Shown: in pieces, positions 18,971 to 32,200 of the stretch
Layout: each line of letters begins with the position of its first letter
Position numbering within the stretch: position 1 is the stretch's first letter
DNA from: Syngnathus acus
Taxonomy: Eukaryota > Chordata > Actinopteri > Syngnathiformes > Syngnathidae
DNA length: 64,000 nucleotides
Assembly (NCBI RefSeq): GCF_901709675.1
Contig: NC_051091.1
Coordinates: 865,967 to 929,966 of the forward strand
Direction: 5' to 3'
The notes under the pieces: generated by a model
What the model was told of the DNA's origin: nothing
Databases searched by the model: none
What the model saw: only the letters and a program-made list of their open reading frames with translations
Position numbers and translations under genes: made by a program

Positions 18971-21900
18971 ATGGTTTGATCTCCTAAACTTCCATTAAAC
19001 AAGGAAAGAAACCAAATTTTCCCCTCCAAAGAATTTGCAAGGCGTGCGTTCCTAAAACTGTATCTGTGCTTATGTGTTAGTTTGAGGATGACTTGCTGAG
19101 GGGAGGGCAGAGCAGACCTAAAATCAGCTTCATAATTGCAATGTCGGACCTGCATCGTATTGTATTTGCAGAAAAATGTGGTTTTCATTGAAGCATGGAA
19201 ACAGCTGACACATGAAAAATGCTCCAGTTTAACCAAAATGTGAATAAATGAAATAATACTCATCAAAGTGTACCACTCTTATCCTGCCATGACGCACCAA
19301 CCACCATTTCGCAAATAGGCCAATTTTACATGTAAATACTTGTTGATCTAGGCAAGACACGACAGTAATCATCACCTGAAGCAGCTGAGCAACTGTTTTG
19401 TATGTACGTATGTAAACAAATAAGTATATCTGAGAAGAAGAAGAAGAAAAAAATGAATATTCTTAGTCAAGTAGTCTCTCTGGTGTATAAAAGCAAAATC
19501 CCACCTGGTTGGACTATGTAGCATCTTAATAAATGAAAGGAATTCAAGTCCCAACTTGGCTACGTGGAGTCATTGTTTGCGTATGAGCTACGGAGGTCAA
19601 TTTGGTTTCCTGTGCTCACTTTCAAGTGGACACAATGCACACACGATGAACTCGTGCAGCAAAATATTTCTGTTTAGCACCGTGTCACCGAATATGTAAA
19701 AGGGGAGGGGAGGGGTAAATACTAGAAAACAGTTTTGGCTTGAGTTGCTGAGGCTCACATTGACCCGTGAAGACTTTTTAAGAAAAGTACATACCCTAAC
19801 AGGAGTGTTAAGTAGCTGACAGGAAATCAACACTGCCTCAAGCGTGTTGTACATCTGCCATGAAAAAAACGACCATCTCCCAGTAATGAGCGTTTATTTT
19901 CCATCAACGTGATGAAAGTCAATGTCGATTTATTTTCGAGCGTCCTTCAGGTGTGCTCCGCATAAATCACAGAAAAGGATCAGCCACTTTTGGTTTCTAC
20001 ACTTTCCAGTTGAAATGACGGAAACAATGGCTGTGGCTTTAAGAAAGCTTGGAACTCAGACAACTGGCACAGAGTGATGCAGTCTGGAACAGTTTGCAAC
20101 AAGAAACCTTTTCAATCCTTTAAGTGGGTTGATCGAATGTATTTGTCATATTAAAACCTAAATCCAACAACTGTGTTTAAGAGGTTGTCCATCACAAATG
20201 TTTTTACATGTCCATTTTGGGCTTTTCATATTACAATTGGATTGGTTTACTTGTCCAAACTTTATGCTGTATTTAATTGATTGTATATTTTTACTAAGCC
20301 GCTCAACCAGCACCATGATTTTCACGACTACACTTTTCATACTTTTTTCCCAGTCCCTCGTACCAGTCTAACATCACAAAGGGTCAAATTAGTTTTCTGT
20401 TTCATTGATTTTACCATATAAATGTGCTTCTTGAAATACATACTACATATTTTACACAAAATCTCCGTGTGCTTAAACGTCCAAATTAATGGAATACTTT
20501 TATAAATATTAAATTATAACCAAACGGTATTCAAAACTAATCATTTACCCTCCTATAAGAACATTTACAATATTTAATTCAGCTACAAATTTAGCATCTC
20601 TTGATAATAAATCAAATATCTATCACTGCTTGTGTGTTCCTTTTGATTTAAAAAAAAAAAAAAAAAGTGTTGTGTTCTACAGTTGTTGAAATCAGTCTCC
20701 CCCACGATATTTAGGAGGGAAATGTTTAAGCAGAAAAGAAATGCATTTGGCAGAGCCAGTCATCTCAAGGCCGATGATGTCTTTTGTGGCGCAGCTGCAG
20801 CTCGTATTTGTATTTAAAAAAAAAAATATTGTTTTAGCAGAGTCTGAGATTTGACTTGAGCAAGAGTTTGGACGTTAACCGCACAGCTCAAGTGATGTCA
20901 TGTCAATTATGTGTGTTTTATAGGAAGGCGGGAGATTGGGGGTAAATGTCAACCGGGGGGGGAAGCATACATATGCCGTGTGTATATGTGCCGTCCAAAC
21001 ATTTGATTTGATTTCTTTTCTCTTGCCGGAACATTTGTTAGCTTCAACCACCAAACGGATTCAGCCAAAAGAAAACTCACCAGGGCTTCATTTCTTTTTC
21101 TTTTCACAATTTTGATCCAGTTCAGTGGAGCTTTGGGAAAATCATCATTTTACCTTCAAGAAAACATGTTATACATATTTTTCCACAATCTAAAACACTT
21201 TCCAGGTGTCTTTATTTGTCTGACACGTTTTTGTCAAAATATCCCAAGGATAAATAAGTAAAAGACACTTTCCAATTGTACAGCTTGAATGCGGATGATT
21301 CTTGAAAATCTCATCAGCGTTATGATGAACTTTCCCCAAATGCAGTCATACTTTGCTGTTTTGACGCACGTACTAAATCAAGTCTGTTTTACGTTACGTT
21401 TCCCTTGTTGAATGGACTCACTCAGCGACGGCCGCCGCGCCGTGAGGCCTGATTGCTAACAGGCCGCCGAGCGAGCGAGCGGCGAGCGCGCCTTCCTGCC
21501 CCTTGACGGCAGCCGCAAGAAAAGACAATGAAAAGCTTCTCAACGGGGGTGGGACGATATCTGAAGGTTGATTCCAGCCGCCCCCTCCATCCCTGCCTCC
21601 CGCGCAAGCCTCTGATCTTCTTTTTCTCTTGATCTGTGCTCGAGCTTTTTGGTCTTGGGGGGCTTCCAGACTGATATTTCCCATCCAAGTTTGAAGGATG
21701 ACCTCATGAGGCTCGCAGCTGCCATTGCCATTCTAGCACCAGTTAATAGGAACAGTATGGTGCATCTGGAAAGGAATACTTTGCACTTTCTCTCTCTCTC
21801 TCTCTCTCTCGTCAAATCTTGAATAATTGTGAAGATTGGGAGGATAATTAGTGTTTCTTCCAAATCCACATCAGAAACATCATGGGTCCATGCCCATCAT

Positions 21901-22867
21901 CTTTTGGAAAAAAAAGTGTTCATTTTCTGAACTGGAAGCCTGGATTATTTTATGGTCTCAGGTGTTTGCCAAGCAGACAATATGGTTCGGTGAATTCCAA
22001 TGCTTCACCTGCTTCAGCCATAATACATCTTTATAGCTTCTTTTTTTCAAGCAGTTGGTCAAGTATTTGTTGACATTGACATGGTAGGAATCAGTGTAAG
22101 ACACAACACATCACAAATGATTGCAATGATTAACCCCAACCTGGTCATCTTGGACATCACCAGAGTGCGAATTTGACCTCCTGTATTCTAATGTCATGAA
22201 AGTCGCCTTTAGCTTTGAAATGTGAAGCGTCATGAAAACACAAGTTTTGGAAAGCCACTTTTAATGCAAAGAAATGAATGAATACTGCTTACAAAAAAAT
22301 CGTACAAAAATCTTTTAAATAACTGACAGTATAACAGTATATACTGTTTATATGGTGATCAAATAAATAGTCACTGGATGCTTAAAGGCTTTTAAAAGAA
22401 GAGCAACGTCTTATGCCACAATTGGACCCATAATGACGGTAGGACTGATTACAAATGTCATCTTGTTGGCTGCTTTTCTTTCCAGTATAAACAATGGTCT
22501 GTACAAAGTGCATTAGTTCTATCTACTGTGTCCTGGCTCAAAGAGCGAGCGAGCGAGCGCTCGCTCTGCAGACCCTTCTCTTGATTTGTCATGATGGCAA
22601 TACATAAAAGCAGCCTTTTCCACAAAATATGACAGTAGAATCTTTTTGGGCCATACAGTAATGACTGTGTTGGTGAAGATTAGTTTGAAGTCAACCTGGA
22701 TTTGTATCTTAGAATCTGGAAAGTGAAGGTCCAACAAGTGGAGTGGGGAAGAAAAAAAAAGCATTAGTCGGAGCACTTCTGAGTCAAGGCACTACTGAAC
22801 TGTCTATTTGGCTACCCTAAATGTCTTGTAATGAGGGAGAACCATGTCCGTCACTGTGCCAAGTTTT
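18971..22867. other. Convergent interval between VAPB and APCDD1L
   Basis: This probably includes the APCDD1L 3' UTR at its right end. It is AT-rich apart from a CpG-rich patch at about 21424-21500 and a CT run at 21788-21812. A palindromic GAGCGAGCGCTCGCTC lies at about 22550. I see no further gene. Confidence 0.5.
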
Positions 22868-24865
22868 CTAAAAAACACAACTCCAGCTGCATAGGGCAGA
22901 TCCAAGGACCATCAAGAGGCACGGTGTCAGGCTCCCGGTCCCACTGGTCTTAGTTTGGACTTGTTTGCTTTTAAAGCCTAAACCATAGTGACTGGAGGGC
23001 TGTGTCTCTGCGTCGCTGCAAAGCATTAAGGGAGCCTGAAAGGAAGTGGCCCTCCTCATCGGACGGTCTGGGCTGGAACCGTCCGTCGGCCTTTCCCCAA
23101 CATACAACAGCGGGTGTCCCCTGTGGTCCAGCTCAACCTTGAGAAGCTCATATTCCTTATGTGGCAGCTTGAGGCCAAGAACCGTGCACCCGTGCGTAGA
23201 GCTCAGGGCCTGTTCTTCTCTGACCTTCCACTCTCCGGCCTGCCCGCACTTTCCTGGCTTTGTCCTGTTCAACAACTTTGCTGTGGACTCATCTTCAGCC
23301 GTCACTCTCACTTCGGTCACCTTAAAGACAAACTCTGTGGCTCCTGGTACCTTGACTGAAGGGTTTCCCTGAGCATAGTGACCTGAAGCTCTCAAGGTGA
23401 AGGTGTTCTGGGAGCAAAGGGGGTCCGAATAGTGGCGGTAGATCCCCTCCCACGCTTGTTGGTCGGGATCAAAGTGGAACTCTCTGGTGAGGAAGAGAAT
23501 GGTTGGGCGAGTTTCACATTGCTGGCTTGACCAACGTCCGGCCAAGGAAATAGGGGCTTGCGTTTGACGGGGCATAGCTGGGGGACGTTGTTCTGTGGAG
23601 CGGTACACCACGGCACACGCTGGGCAAGGATGGATATGATGCTGAAAAGATCAATTGCAAAAGAATTAGTGTGTCACTTCCGGATGCCAGACATACGTAC
23701 GTATGTAAAACCTTTATACATACGTAGCTCTCACTAAAACTCACCAAGGCACTCTGCAGTGGCTGCTGGTATCCTGTTGGTCTATAGTGAGTTCTTTGGG
23801 TCCAATCAGTGTGTATGTCCCCCAAGAAGAGCTCCTGGAGTTTCTCCCCATGGTTGTGGTGTTGCGTCTCCACCCGAACCAAATCCAGCTCCATCATGGA
23901 GAAGCCCAAAGCCGACAGGCACTCTCTTCCCGCACGGGTATTGTAAAGGTCCTGCGGCTTCCCGGGAACCAATCGAGCCAGGCTCGGACCCACGCAGGAC
24001 GGGGCCAGCCTGGAGTTCAGTTTCTGCTTGGCTGCCAAGCTGTGGACAACGATGGTCACCCCGCTGAGGTGATGGTCGGCTTCGGTGGCTCCGCGGGTGA
24101 TCCAGGAGGCCTGACGGAGACGGAGCTTGCCTCGGATTGCCAGGGAATAGGTGGGATTCTCGCACCGGCTGTCGGCATAGTAGTGCTGCAATGCCTGGAA
24201 ATGACGAGTCGGGTGGAAGGTATAGGAACGGGTGAGGAACTCTGGGCCTGGACGCACTTCACATCTGAAAAGAGGTTATGGAAGTGAATATATTCAACAG
24301 TAAAAGCCACACACCAAACAGCTTCATGGATGCGGTGAGGGAAGACTTTCAGATAGCTGGAGTTAGAGCAGAAGATGCAGATGTGTCTCATTGGCTCTGG
24401 CAACTCCAGAAACGGGTCAAGCCCAAAGGGAACAAAGACCTGTTGCGTTTACACTGGACAAGAGCTGGAGTGAAGACAAGCCAAATATCCCTCGCCCGCC
24501 ACCCAGATCAGATAGATTCCTGTAAGGCAGACTTCTGGAACATACAGGGTGTTCTCAGTGGACAATATTTGTTCAATGAACTTGTCTGGTCTGTCGTAAG
24601 AAGACGTCCCAACTGCGTTCTGTTTTTGTCTTTGAAGTATTCTCTGTTTGGCAAAGGTTTACCTGGTTGATAACCAGGTCCCATCCAGCCTTGGTGGTAT
24701 TTCTGCTGTGATTTTCACTCTTTCCTGATGGTGGCGGTAGTGGCAGTGGGGCTGCCACTGCAGGCTTTCCATGAAGCTGGAGGAAGTTGTGGGCACTTCC
24801 CAGAGTTTACTCCCCGTTGCAGTCATCAATGCAACTAAAACACAGAAACGATAGCAATTATTCAT
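22868..24865 (-). CDS. apcdd1l: APCDD1-like secreted/membrane protein
   Basis: Three coding exons, 24663-24865, 23745-24264 and 22868-23641, total 1497 nt. They encode 498 residues, close to human APCDD1L (about 500). After a hydrophobic start (CVLVALMTATG) comes the first APCDDC domain. Motifs there include CEVRPGPEFLTRSYTF, ASWITRGATEADHHL and LGDIHTDWTQRTHYRPTGYQ. The end of exon 2 reads QPLQSAL, and exon 3 opens with HHIHPCPAC. The second domain in exon 3 includes FLTREFHFDPDQQAWEGIY, HGCTVLGLKLPHKEYEL and ERPTDGSSPDRP. A hydrophobic C-terminus follows (PCLLMVLGSALCSWSCVF). APCDD1 is a membrane-bound inhibitor of Wnt signalling; the same role for the L paralogue is inferred. The location beside VAPB supports APCDD1L over APCDD1. 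Confidence 0.93.
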
Positions 24866-25593
24866 CTGATGAACACGTGAGCTTTGATACACGCCGTCGA
24901 TAGAGTAGTTCTAATCATGATTGATTTGAAATGAGCTCACATTCTTTTGTCCCAGCACTCATTTTGAGGTGCGGTATAGTTGATTCAACCTGACGTTTTT
25001 TTTCTCCTTGAAATGTTATGACCATTATTCCGGCCGGCCAACCTAAAACTGTCAGGTTAATCCCCGTGCAAATAGCAATGGTTATATTGTTTGACTTGCG
25101 CACATGTGCTTCATCTCGCCGCATCGGCTGCTGCGTGCTCAAAGGTGCGTCTTGAGACCCAAAGCCAAGATCAGATTTCGGCCGACAAGGATTTTCTGAT
25201 TGCGTCCTTGTGATTTTGCAACAAGCGGAAGCCGCAAAGTATTGCAAGCATGTTCTCCCAAACCCTACTGTGCTTGTTCTCCGTGCGCAATGATGATTTC
25301 TTTTCGTTGTTGCTGCCGATTCCGAGAGTCATCATTGTGTGACACTTTTATGCCAGCAGTTCCCTCCCTCGAGCCTTTGCATGCACTCTGACCCACAATG
25401 AGCTGACAAAGTGTCAACTGTAAAATCCTTGGATGAGTAGCAGATCTTTTTACTGTCTCCTGGGATTAAGGAATATTGAGACGTTTATGATGGAGACTCA
25501 CATTTTCCTCACACGCGATGTGTGGAAAATTCCAACTGGAATGCAGATTTTTGTTTAACACTTATTTGCACGCTTGTGTTTTCAAATATGGAT

Positions 25594-25652
<59 letters not shown>

Positions 25653-28280
25653 ATGAATGCAGAGTACAAACTGCATTGCATTGCTTTTTGCAATAAATCC
25701 TATTAAATTCATGCAGAATCGAGAAGAGTCATTTCAATGGAAGCCGATCTGCTAAGACTACAAAACAAAACCCAGAATCAAATTCTTCATCCGGCAGGTC
25801 TGTTTTGTGTTATCAATTGTCTGGAGCTGCTTGCCACATAGTGTTGAATGGTGTGACAAAAAGAAAAGAAAGCGACGTGTCGTCATGTCGGGCTTTGCCG
25901 TTGAAGTGTGTTGTTTGCGCCAAAAGCACAAAGTTGTACGGCGCGTTTCCCGAGGTCACGTGTCATTCCCTCGCTTGGATCTTTGCTGCGCCGCATATGG
26001 TTGCATTTATAGCAAAAGAATCAAGAAATGGACTCGTAAAAGCAAAGAGCTTAGGAAGGCAAAAATGCTCATTGAGAGTTTTGAAGTATTCCTCTCCAAA
26101 GAGCGCCTCGCTCAACCACAAGCGGGATGACGACGTAATGCGACTTCATATGGAGACAAAGACAACGTTTTTCACTTCATTTCCTACTCAGCCAGTCAAC
26201 CAGCATTAGACTTGATTTGCATTTCTACTCCATCTTTACGTGCCCGTCCGTCCGTGTTTGATTGAGCAATCAGTGACTGGTCTATAAATAAGTCTTTCCT
26301 GCTGTGGTTCAGAGGTCAACATGTGATACAGGTGCTGTCTTTGTGGAGGAAAATCAAACAGCTGCAACTGTCGCTTTTGGTATTATGGAGGAGTTTTGAA
26401 GCCACACAAAAAAGGGAATCATTATATCTGATTTGTTGTTGACAAAAAAAAGTTGTAGCCTGAGGAAACTCAGCTTGTATTTTTAGAGTCAAAATGGTGC
26501 TCGGTTTTATTCATGAAAAGGTTTTATCGAAGAAAAAGAAAGTCATACTCTTCCCCCCAAAAGAATCCGATTGAAATCAATTCTAATATATTACAAATCT
26601 CTTCTTTAAGAGAAAAATATTGTTCCAGATTCCTACAGGAAGACTGGACAACAAGTCTTCTTGATTATGAGATGACATCTTTTATAGGGGCAGATATCAC
26701 ACAATATGTACTATCTGGTCTCTTCTTCTTCTTTGAAAGCAATTGTGGTTTGTTCTTCACTTCCTCAAGGGGAGGGAGGCATTGTGCGTGCACTGGAATT
26801 GAGCCAAATCTGTCTATCTTGAAATGGTTGCTTCCAAATGTTGCCTTGATGACGTGCTCCCATGTTTACGTCTCGTTGTCTCCGCTTGGATGTCAAAGGC
26901 TGGCTTTTAGCTTTGTTGCTCGTTGCCATGTGTGGAGATGAATGTGTGCGTGCGTGTGTGTGTTTTCTCCAGATAAGCATTTCCCACCTTTTTGTTGCGT
27001 GTGTGTGTGTGGTGTCTGCTGAGTCGTTTCTCACCGTGCACAGGCCAAAAGAAACAAAAGCATTATTTGTCCTCATTGCTTATCTTGCTATTTGTTACAA
27101 TTATCTATTGGGGGGCTTTTTCCACGACATAATCTCCTATCTTAACCCTTTGATCCAAAATCCTTTCTGGAAAGTTTTTTTCTAGCCTTTTAAAATGTGA
27201 AAACAACATTACATAATTTTTGCAGAGAATAATAATAATAATAAGAAGAATTTTATAGTGTAACTAAACATCTTATCTGCAAACCAAAGTAGACACTTTG
27301 GACTTGTAATACAAGCGGTGCCCATTGTCCTCATTTGTGTAAGTCAGGCCGAGGTCAAGTTGATCTTTTCAAAGCGCCGCAGCTCGGCGTTGTTATTCTA
27401 ACTTGGGTCACGTGTCCGCCGGGAGCAACGGCCGCTGTTGTCTTTTCATCATCACACTTGAATCCCCAGGTCTGCTTTATTTACACCAGCGATCAGTGCG
27501 GCTTTGCCCGCTGGACGTCAAACTCTGGCTCCTGATGGCCACCAGACAAAGGCTTTTTCAAACCCCTAATGATTTTTCTCCTCCTAAAATTCTCATTCAT
27601 AGGTTGCCAGTAACATGCTAGACTCTGCGGACAGTAAAATGACCACATTATTTTGTAGTTATTTCAAAATGTTCACAATTTGTATTTTCTCGAGCGTCTG
27701 GAGGTTGTGACCTCGTTTGTCTCCTCCACGATACGTGTGCAGCCCCAAAAGAAAACACTCTGCCAGCCATCATGTTCGGGTGGGGGCAATCTTTTTCGTG
27801 TGTATGTGTGCACCTGGGCAGATGTCTCCTGCTTTCCACCCTGATGTGCAGCGAGCGACCCAATGTAATGTCAGCCTCCTGTTATTCCAACCATTAAGGC
27901 AGGTAATAGCAACATTAGTTCCAGGGCCACGCTTGCCATTGTCAGCTGCCAGAGTAGCAGGAGAAGAAGACGGCTGGCTCTTCTCGCTCCTCCCTCTTGT
28001 CCTTTGAAGACACAGAGCCACCATTCACTACTGCCAGCTTGTGTTTTGCTTCCACCGGAGGCTTTTGAACGCTGACAAATTGCTTCCTTGCGATTAACAA
28101 GTGGCTGCGTGTGACATAATCCTCACCAGGTTTGGGGGGGCCTGACATGTTTGGACTTTCTTTGTTTACACACAAGCCCAATTTTCACATTTCTAACGGT
28201 GGAGCCGTGGCTGGAAGGATTCACATATAAAGCAGAAAATTACTGTATTCTGTATCAGTGACAGTATGACTATCTTCAGT
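24866..28280. other. Gene-free interval, part 1
   Basis: This is the first part of a 16 kb region without recognisable genes. It contains a GA microsatellite at 25597-25647. The rest looks like unique sequence, with a GC-richer patch at about 27345-27440. ORFs here lack splice signals and recognisable motifs. Confidence 0.5.
25597..25647. repeat. (GA)n microsatellite
   Basis: About 25 GA units, almost uninterrupted. Confidence 0.95.
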
Positions 28281-28487
28281 CATCCATCCATCCATCCATC
28301 CATCCATCCATCCATCCATCCATCCATCCATCCATCCATCCATCCATCCATCCATCCATCCATCCATCCATCCATCCATCCATCCATCCATCCATCCATC
28401 CATCCATCCATCCATCCATCCATCCATCCATCCATCCATCCATCCATCCATCCATCCATCCATCCATCCATCCATCCATCCATCCAT
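28281..28487. repeat. (CATC)n array, 207 bp
   Basis: About 51 uninterrupted CATC units. They keep several frames open and so generate long artificial ORFs made only of repeated Met-Asp-Gly-Trp or Ile-His-Pro-Ser. Confidence 0.97.
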
Positions 28488-29151
28488 GCCAGCGACATAT
28501 GCTGCCAGGCAACAATTCCATGCTCTTCCACTGGATGGCAGAAGGTACAATTAACCTGTTTCCACCTGCTGCCATTCAGACAACAGAGTAAATTTTTTTG
28601 TGTTCAACTCAGCAGGCCTAGATTTGACACAAAGTTAATCATCCAAGTTAGTGCAACTCTGGTCTTTTGGGGATGTACTCACCTTGCCAAATCAAGCAGA
28701 CCGCCGCAAGCACGTGTGCTGAGCGTCCCTCTGACATGATCGCTGCCTTTCAACACACAACTCTTTTAGATCCCAGAATTCGAGAAGCTCCCGTCAGCAG
28801 CAGATGATCATATGTCCTGTCACCGTGACACAAACATGCGTGAAGTGCTCGTGTAATCCTGCACACGCTGCCGCCGCTGCTGCTGCTGCTGTGTCTTCTT
28901 TTATGTCCACTTGTTGGCTTCCATGCTCTGGTTGCAAAATTGTCAGTGGGCATGCAGCATCTCGCCACTGCTGCTTTCCTCAGAAGTGTGTAGCACACAG
29001 TGGCTGGCTTCCACTCAATGCGTGTGCTGCAAGTGTGCGTGTGTGTGTGTGTGTGTGTGTGAGGAGGAGTATAATGCAAGGGTGGGAGGATGTGTGTGTG
29101 CATCTGAGGTTGCGAAAGACAGAGGAGGAGAGAAGCAAATCATGGGGCATT

Positions 29152-29210
<59 letters not shown>

Positions 29211-32200
29211 CGTGCATGCGCATGTGCTTTCAACTTCTGTAAATGAAAAGCTCAAGGGAACATTTAGGTGCTAAAACGGCGCTTCAGAAACGGCACTTAA
29301 TGTTTTTTAACCCTTCAATGTTATGTTTTGTCACTCTTCACATCTGGGAATGTATTTTTTGCTAGGTTGGAGAATGCTTGCACTTTTTCACTCCCTTTTT
29401 CTAGCCTGGTTGAAACTAGCCTAAGAGGTAGTCCTGTCTCAAGTAAATGTGCAACTGCTCACCATGCCACTTCTAAAACTGTAAGTTCAAAGGGTGTACG
29501 GTGCGTGTGCTCCACTAAAGACAGAAAGAGTTTGGCTTGTATTTTCACTCATGAAGGCAGCACTTCATCACCAAGCCACACGACAAAACATAAGTACATG
29601 GAGAATACAGTGTGTGGGATCCTTTTTAAAATCAACAAATATGGTTTCTCACTTGTTAAAAGAGGAAAAAAAGCAACATGGAAAAATCAATGTGAGCTAG
29701 CCAAACTTTTAAAAAAAAACATCTCACAAAACATGTTCAGATGCAGAGCAGGCGTTGTCCAGATGAGCCAGTTCCTCCACAATCTGCAGTTTACATTGGA
29801 GTGCCCTTCCTGCAGAGAGAAGTGTTGACGATGAGGTCTGCGGCTCCCTGGGCGCGACGGGCGGGCGGGAGGTTGGGCAATTCTCAAACAAGATGTCGCT
29901 GTTCAATTTCTTTTCCTGTGACGTCTTAATGCGGCCGCCAGCCACGTAATTGGTCGCCCATTAACCAAGGCCGGAATCGGAGATGTGGCTATCTTTACCA
30001 TTTTCCACCTCAAGTATGGTCACATCATCTTTTTATCAGGAGGACTTTCCCCTGTTTCATACTTTTGAATTGAATGATGTCATAATGGCCTTCCATTTTT
30101 CTTGACGCTGCCATCGGAGGAAAAGGTTTGGACAAGCCCACAGCTGCACACATCCACATATGGCACCTTATTAGAGCGCCACATAAACGCCTCAGTCACG
30201 TCGATTGTGTTGACTCTGCTGACCACTGGCGTGGAGTTGAGGAAGGCCCTCAAAAGGGAGACTTGGAAGCACATCTACTGCGGGTGGGCTGACCGCAGCG
30301 CTGTCAAGGGGGTCCGTCCGCCCGCCCGCCCGCTCTTGCACACACAACGCAACACGTTTTTATTTTTAAGACACTTTTTAGATTGCCTCAATAGCAATAA
30401 GCTCCATGACATTATCATCGATGTGCATCCGCATTGATGGCTCTTTTCTTTCGGGCTGTCGTCCGTCTCGCTGTTTCTTCTTCTGCGTTGTTTACGTATT
30501 CCGTCTGCTCCGTGTTTGGAGACAAAATAGAGATCCTTGGCCCAATCATCCCACAAACATGGAACTTTCTATAAGCAACTCATATAAACACCACAGTCAC
30601 ACAAGTATGCTCGTATTTACATCAAGGCACGTGAACACAACAGTGACTAATGTGATGATGGCAAAAGTCGACGTTTGAGTTTTTATGCCAAACGCTTTCC
30701 AGATTTTTTACATCAACTGTGACACATTTCTCAAGGGGGCGGCCTGTTCTCTCTATAGCCAATTTCAAACGATTACTTATGCACTAGCCAAGTGTTGGAG
30801 TGCGTTGACACAAAGTTGTTAGGACTCCAGGCAAGCTTCATCTGCACTGCCAAACAACCTTTTTTGTGTGTATGATGTCCTTTTGCTTGCTGCAACAAAC
30901 AGCCACGAAGCTGCGGGCATCCTTAAAGATCAGCATTTCCTTTGGCCAACATTTGAAAGTGCTTGAAATTCACATATGTTTTGTGTGTGGTGACGAAGCG
31001 CTGCCATGACAAGTGAAAATACAACCAGGCCTTGCAGTTTTTGGGGGGCTCACAGTGACGATTGTTGCACACTGACGCTACGGTATAGTGGTGGCAGGGC
31101 GAGCCAGCCGTTGGACAGTCCCATCAAAGTTTTGCAAGATTGCAAATAGTTTCACACATCTGAAAATTGTAATTCCCCACTTTGATGTTGAAAATAAGCA
31201 ACAATAGCTCATCAGGACGGCACTAATCTGATTGTTGATCGGCCCCTCTGGCTGAGCTTTAACTGACTGTGACGGACCTCACAGAGAGAGGGGAGGGGAG
31301 GGGAGGGGAGGGGAGGGGAGGGGAGGGGAGGGGAGGCTTGTGGGATGAGGTGCGAGGGTGGTGGTGGTTCAAGACTGCTGATCTCTGATCCCAGATCTGA
31401 CAGTGGGCTCCCTCAGGATGACATTGCCAGGGGTGTCAGACGCTTTGATCCACTCTGGGTCCTCTCTGGAATGTGCACACATACATATAGATAAATACGC
31501 GCACGCACACACACACACACACACACACATCTTAAAGGGTTGCCACATAAATAGCTGGCACAGGGAACGCATACAGTCGACAGCCCGCACTACTTTATAA
31601 TCAAATAAATCTCCCCAACCTGTAACTAATACCTCAGTGTGGCCAACGACTACGGTGGCCTCGCTCTGTGTGTGTGTGTGTGTGTCAACGTAGTGGGACA
31701 ATCACTTGAATGTACACACACGCTTATACGTAAACACACATTTACACACAAACGCGCACATGAATTGACACTTACCAAGCACAGGTACAAATTCAGGTAA
31801 TATTACACTTTTGGACACGCAAAGCACAGATTCCCATCCACGCAAATACACAAAACCTAAACACACTAAATCGCTCAAAGTCAGACACACACATGCAAAC
31901 ACAGATAGATACACATACACTGTAATATTCACATCTGAAAAGAACAAAAAAAAAAAACCTCAAAACAAAATGTACATGTATAAACACAGATACAAAAATA
32001 CAGTGTGAAAACACAAACACAAAAAGTCACCAAACAACATACACCACTTTATCGTGGCTTCATTCCTATTTCTCCTTCCACCGTTGCTGCTTTCCTCTGC
32101 AAAGTTATCTTTGCCAAGTATACTAGATAAACAGCACACATGTGCACAGACACACACACACACGCAAACACTCTGAAAGCGAGCCAGCTGTAGACAGGCG

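Noticed and set aside
23046-24287. Plus-strand ORFs of 100-166 codons
   Set aside because: They are antisense shadows of the APCDD1L exons, which have clear family motifs on the minus strand.
26513-26941. 142-codon plus-strand ORF in the gene-free region
   Set aside because: It has no recognisable motif, a composition like surrounding AT-rich DNA, and no flanking splice or promoter evidence.
28281-28487. Possible CRISPR array because of regular repeats
   Set aside because: The units are four bases with no spacers, in a vertebrate genome; it is a microsatellite.
28221-28739. Long ORFs on both strands with repeated Met-Asp-Gly-Trp or Ile-His-Pro-Ser
   Set aside because: They are translations of the uninterrupted CATC microsatellite and have no gene context.
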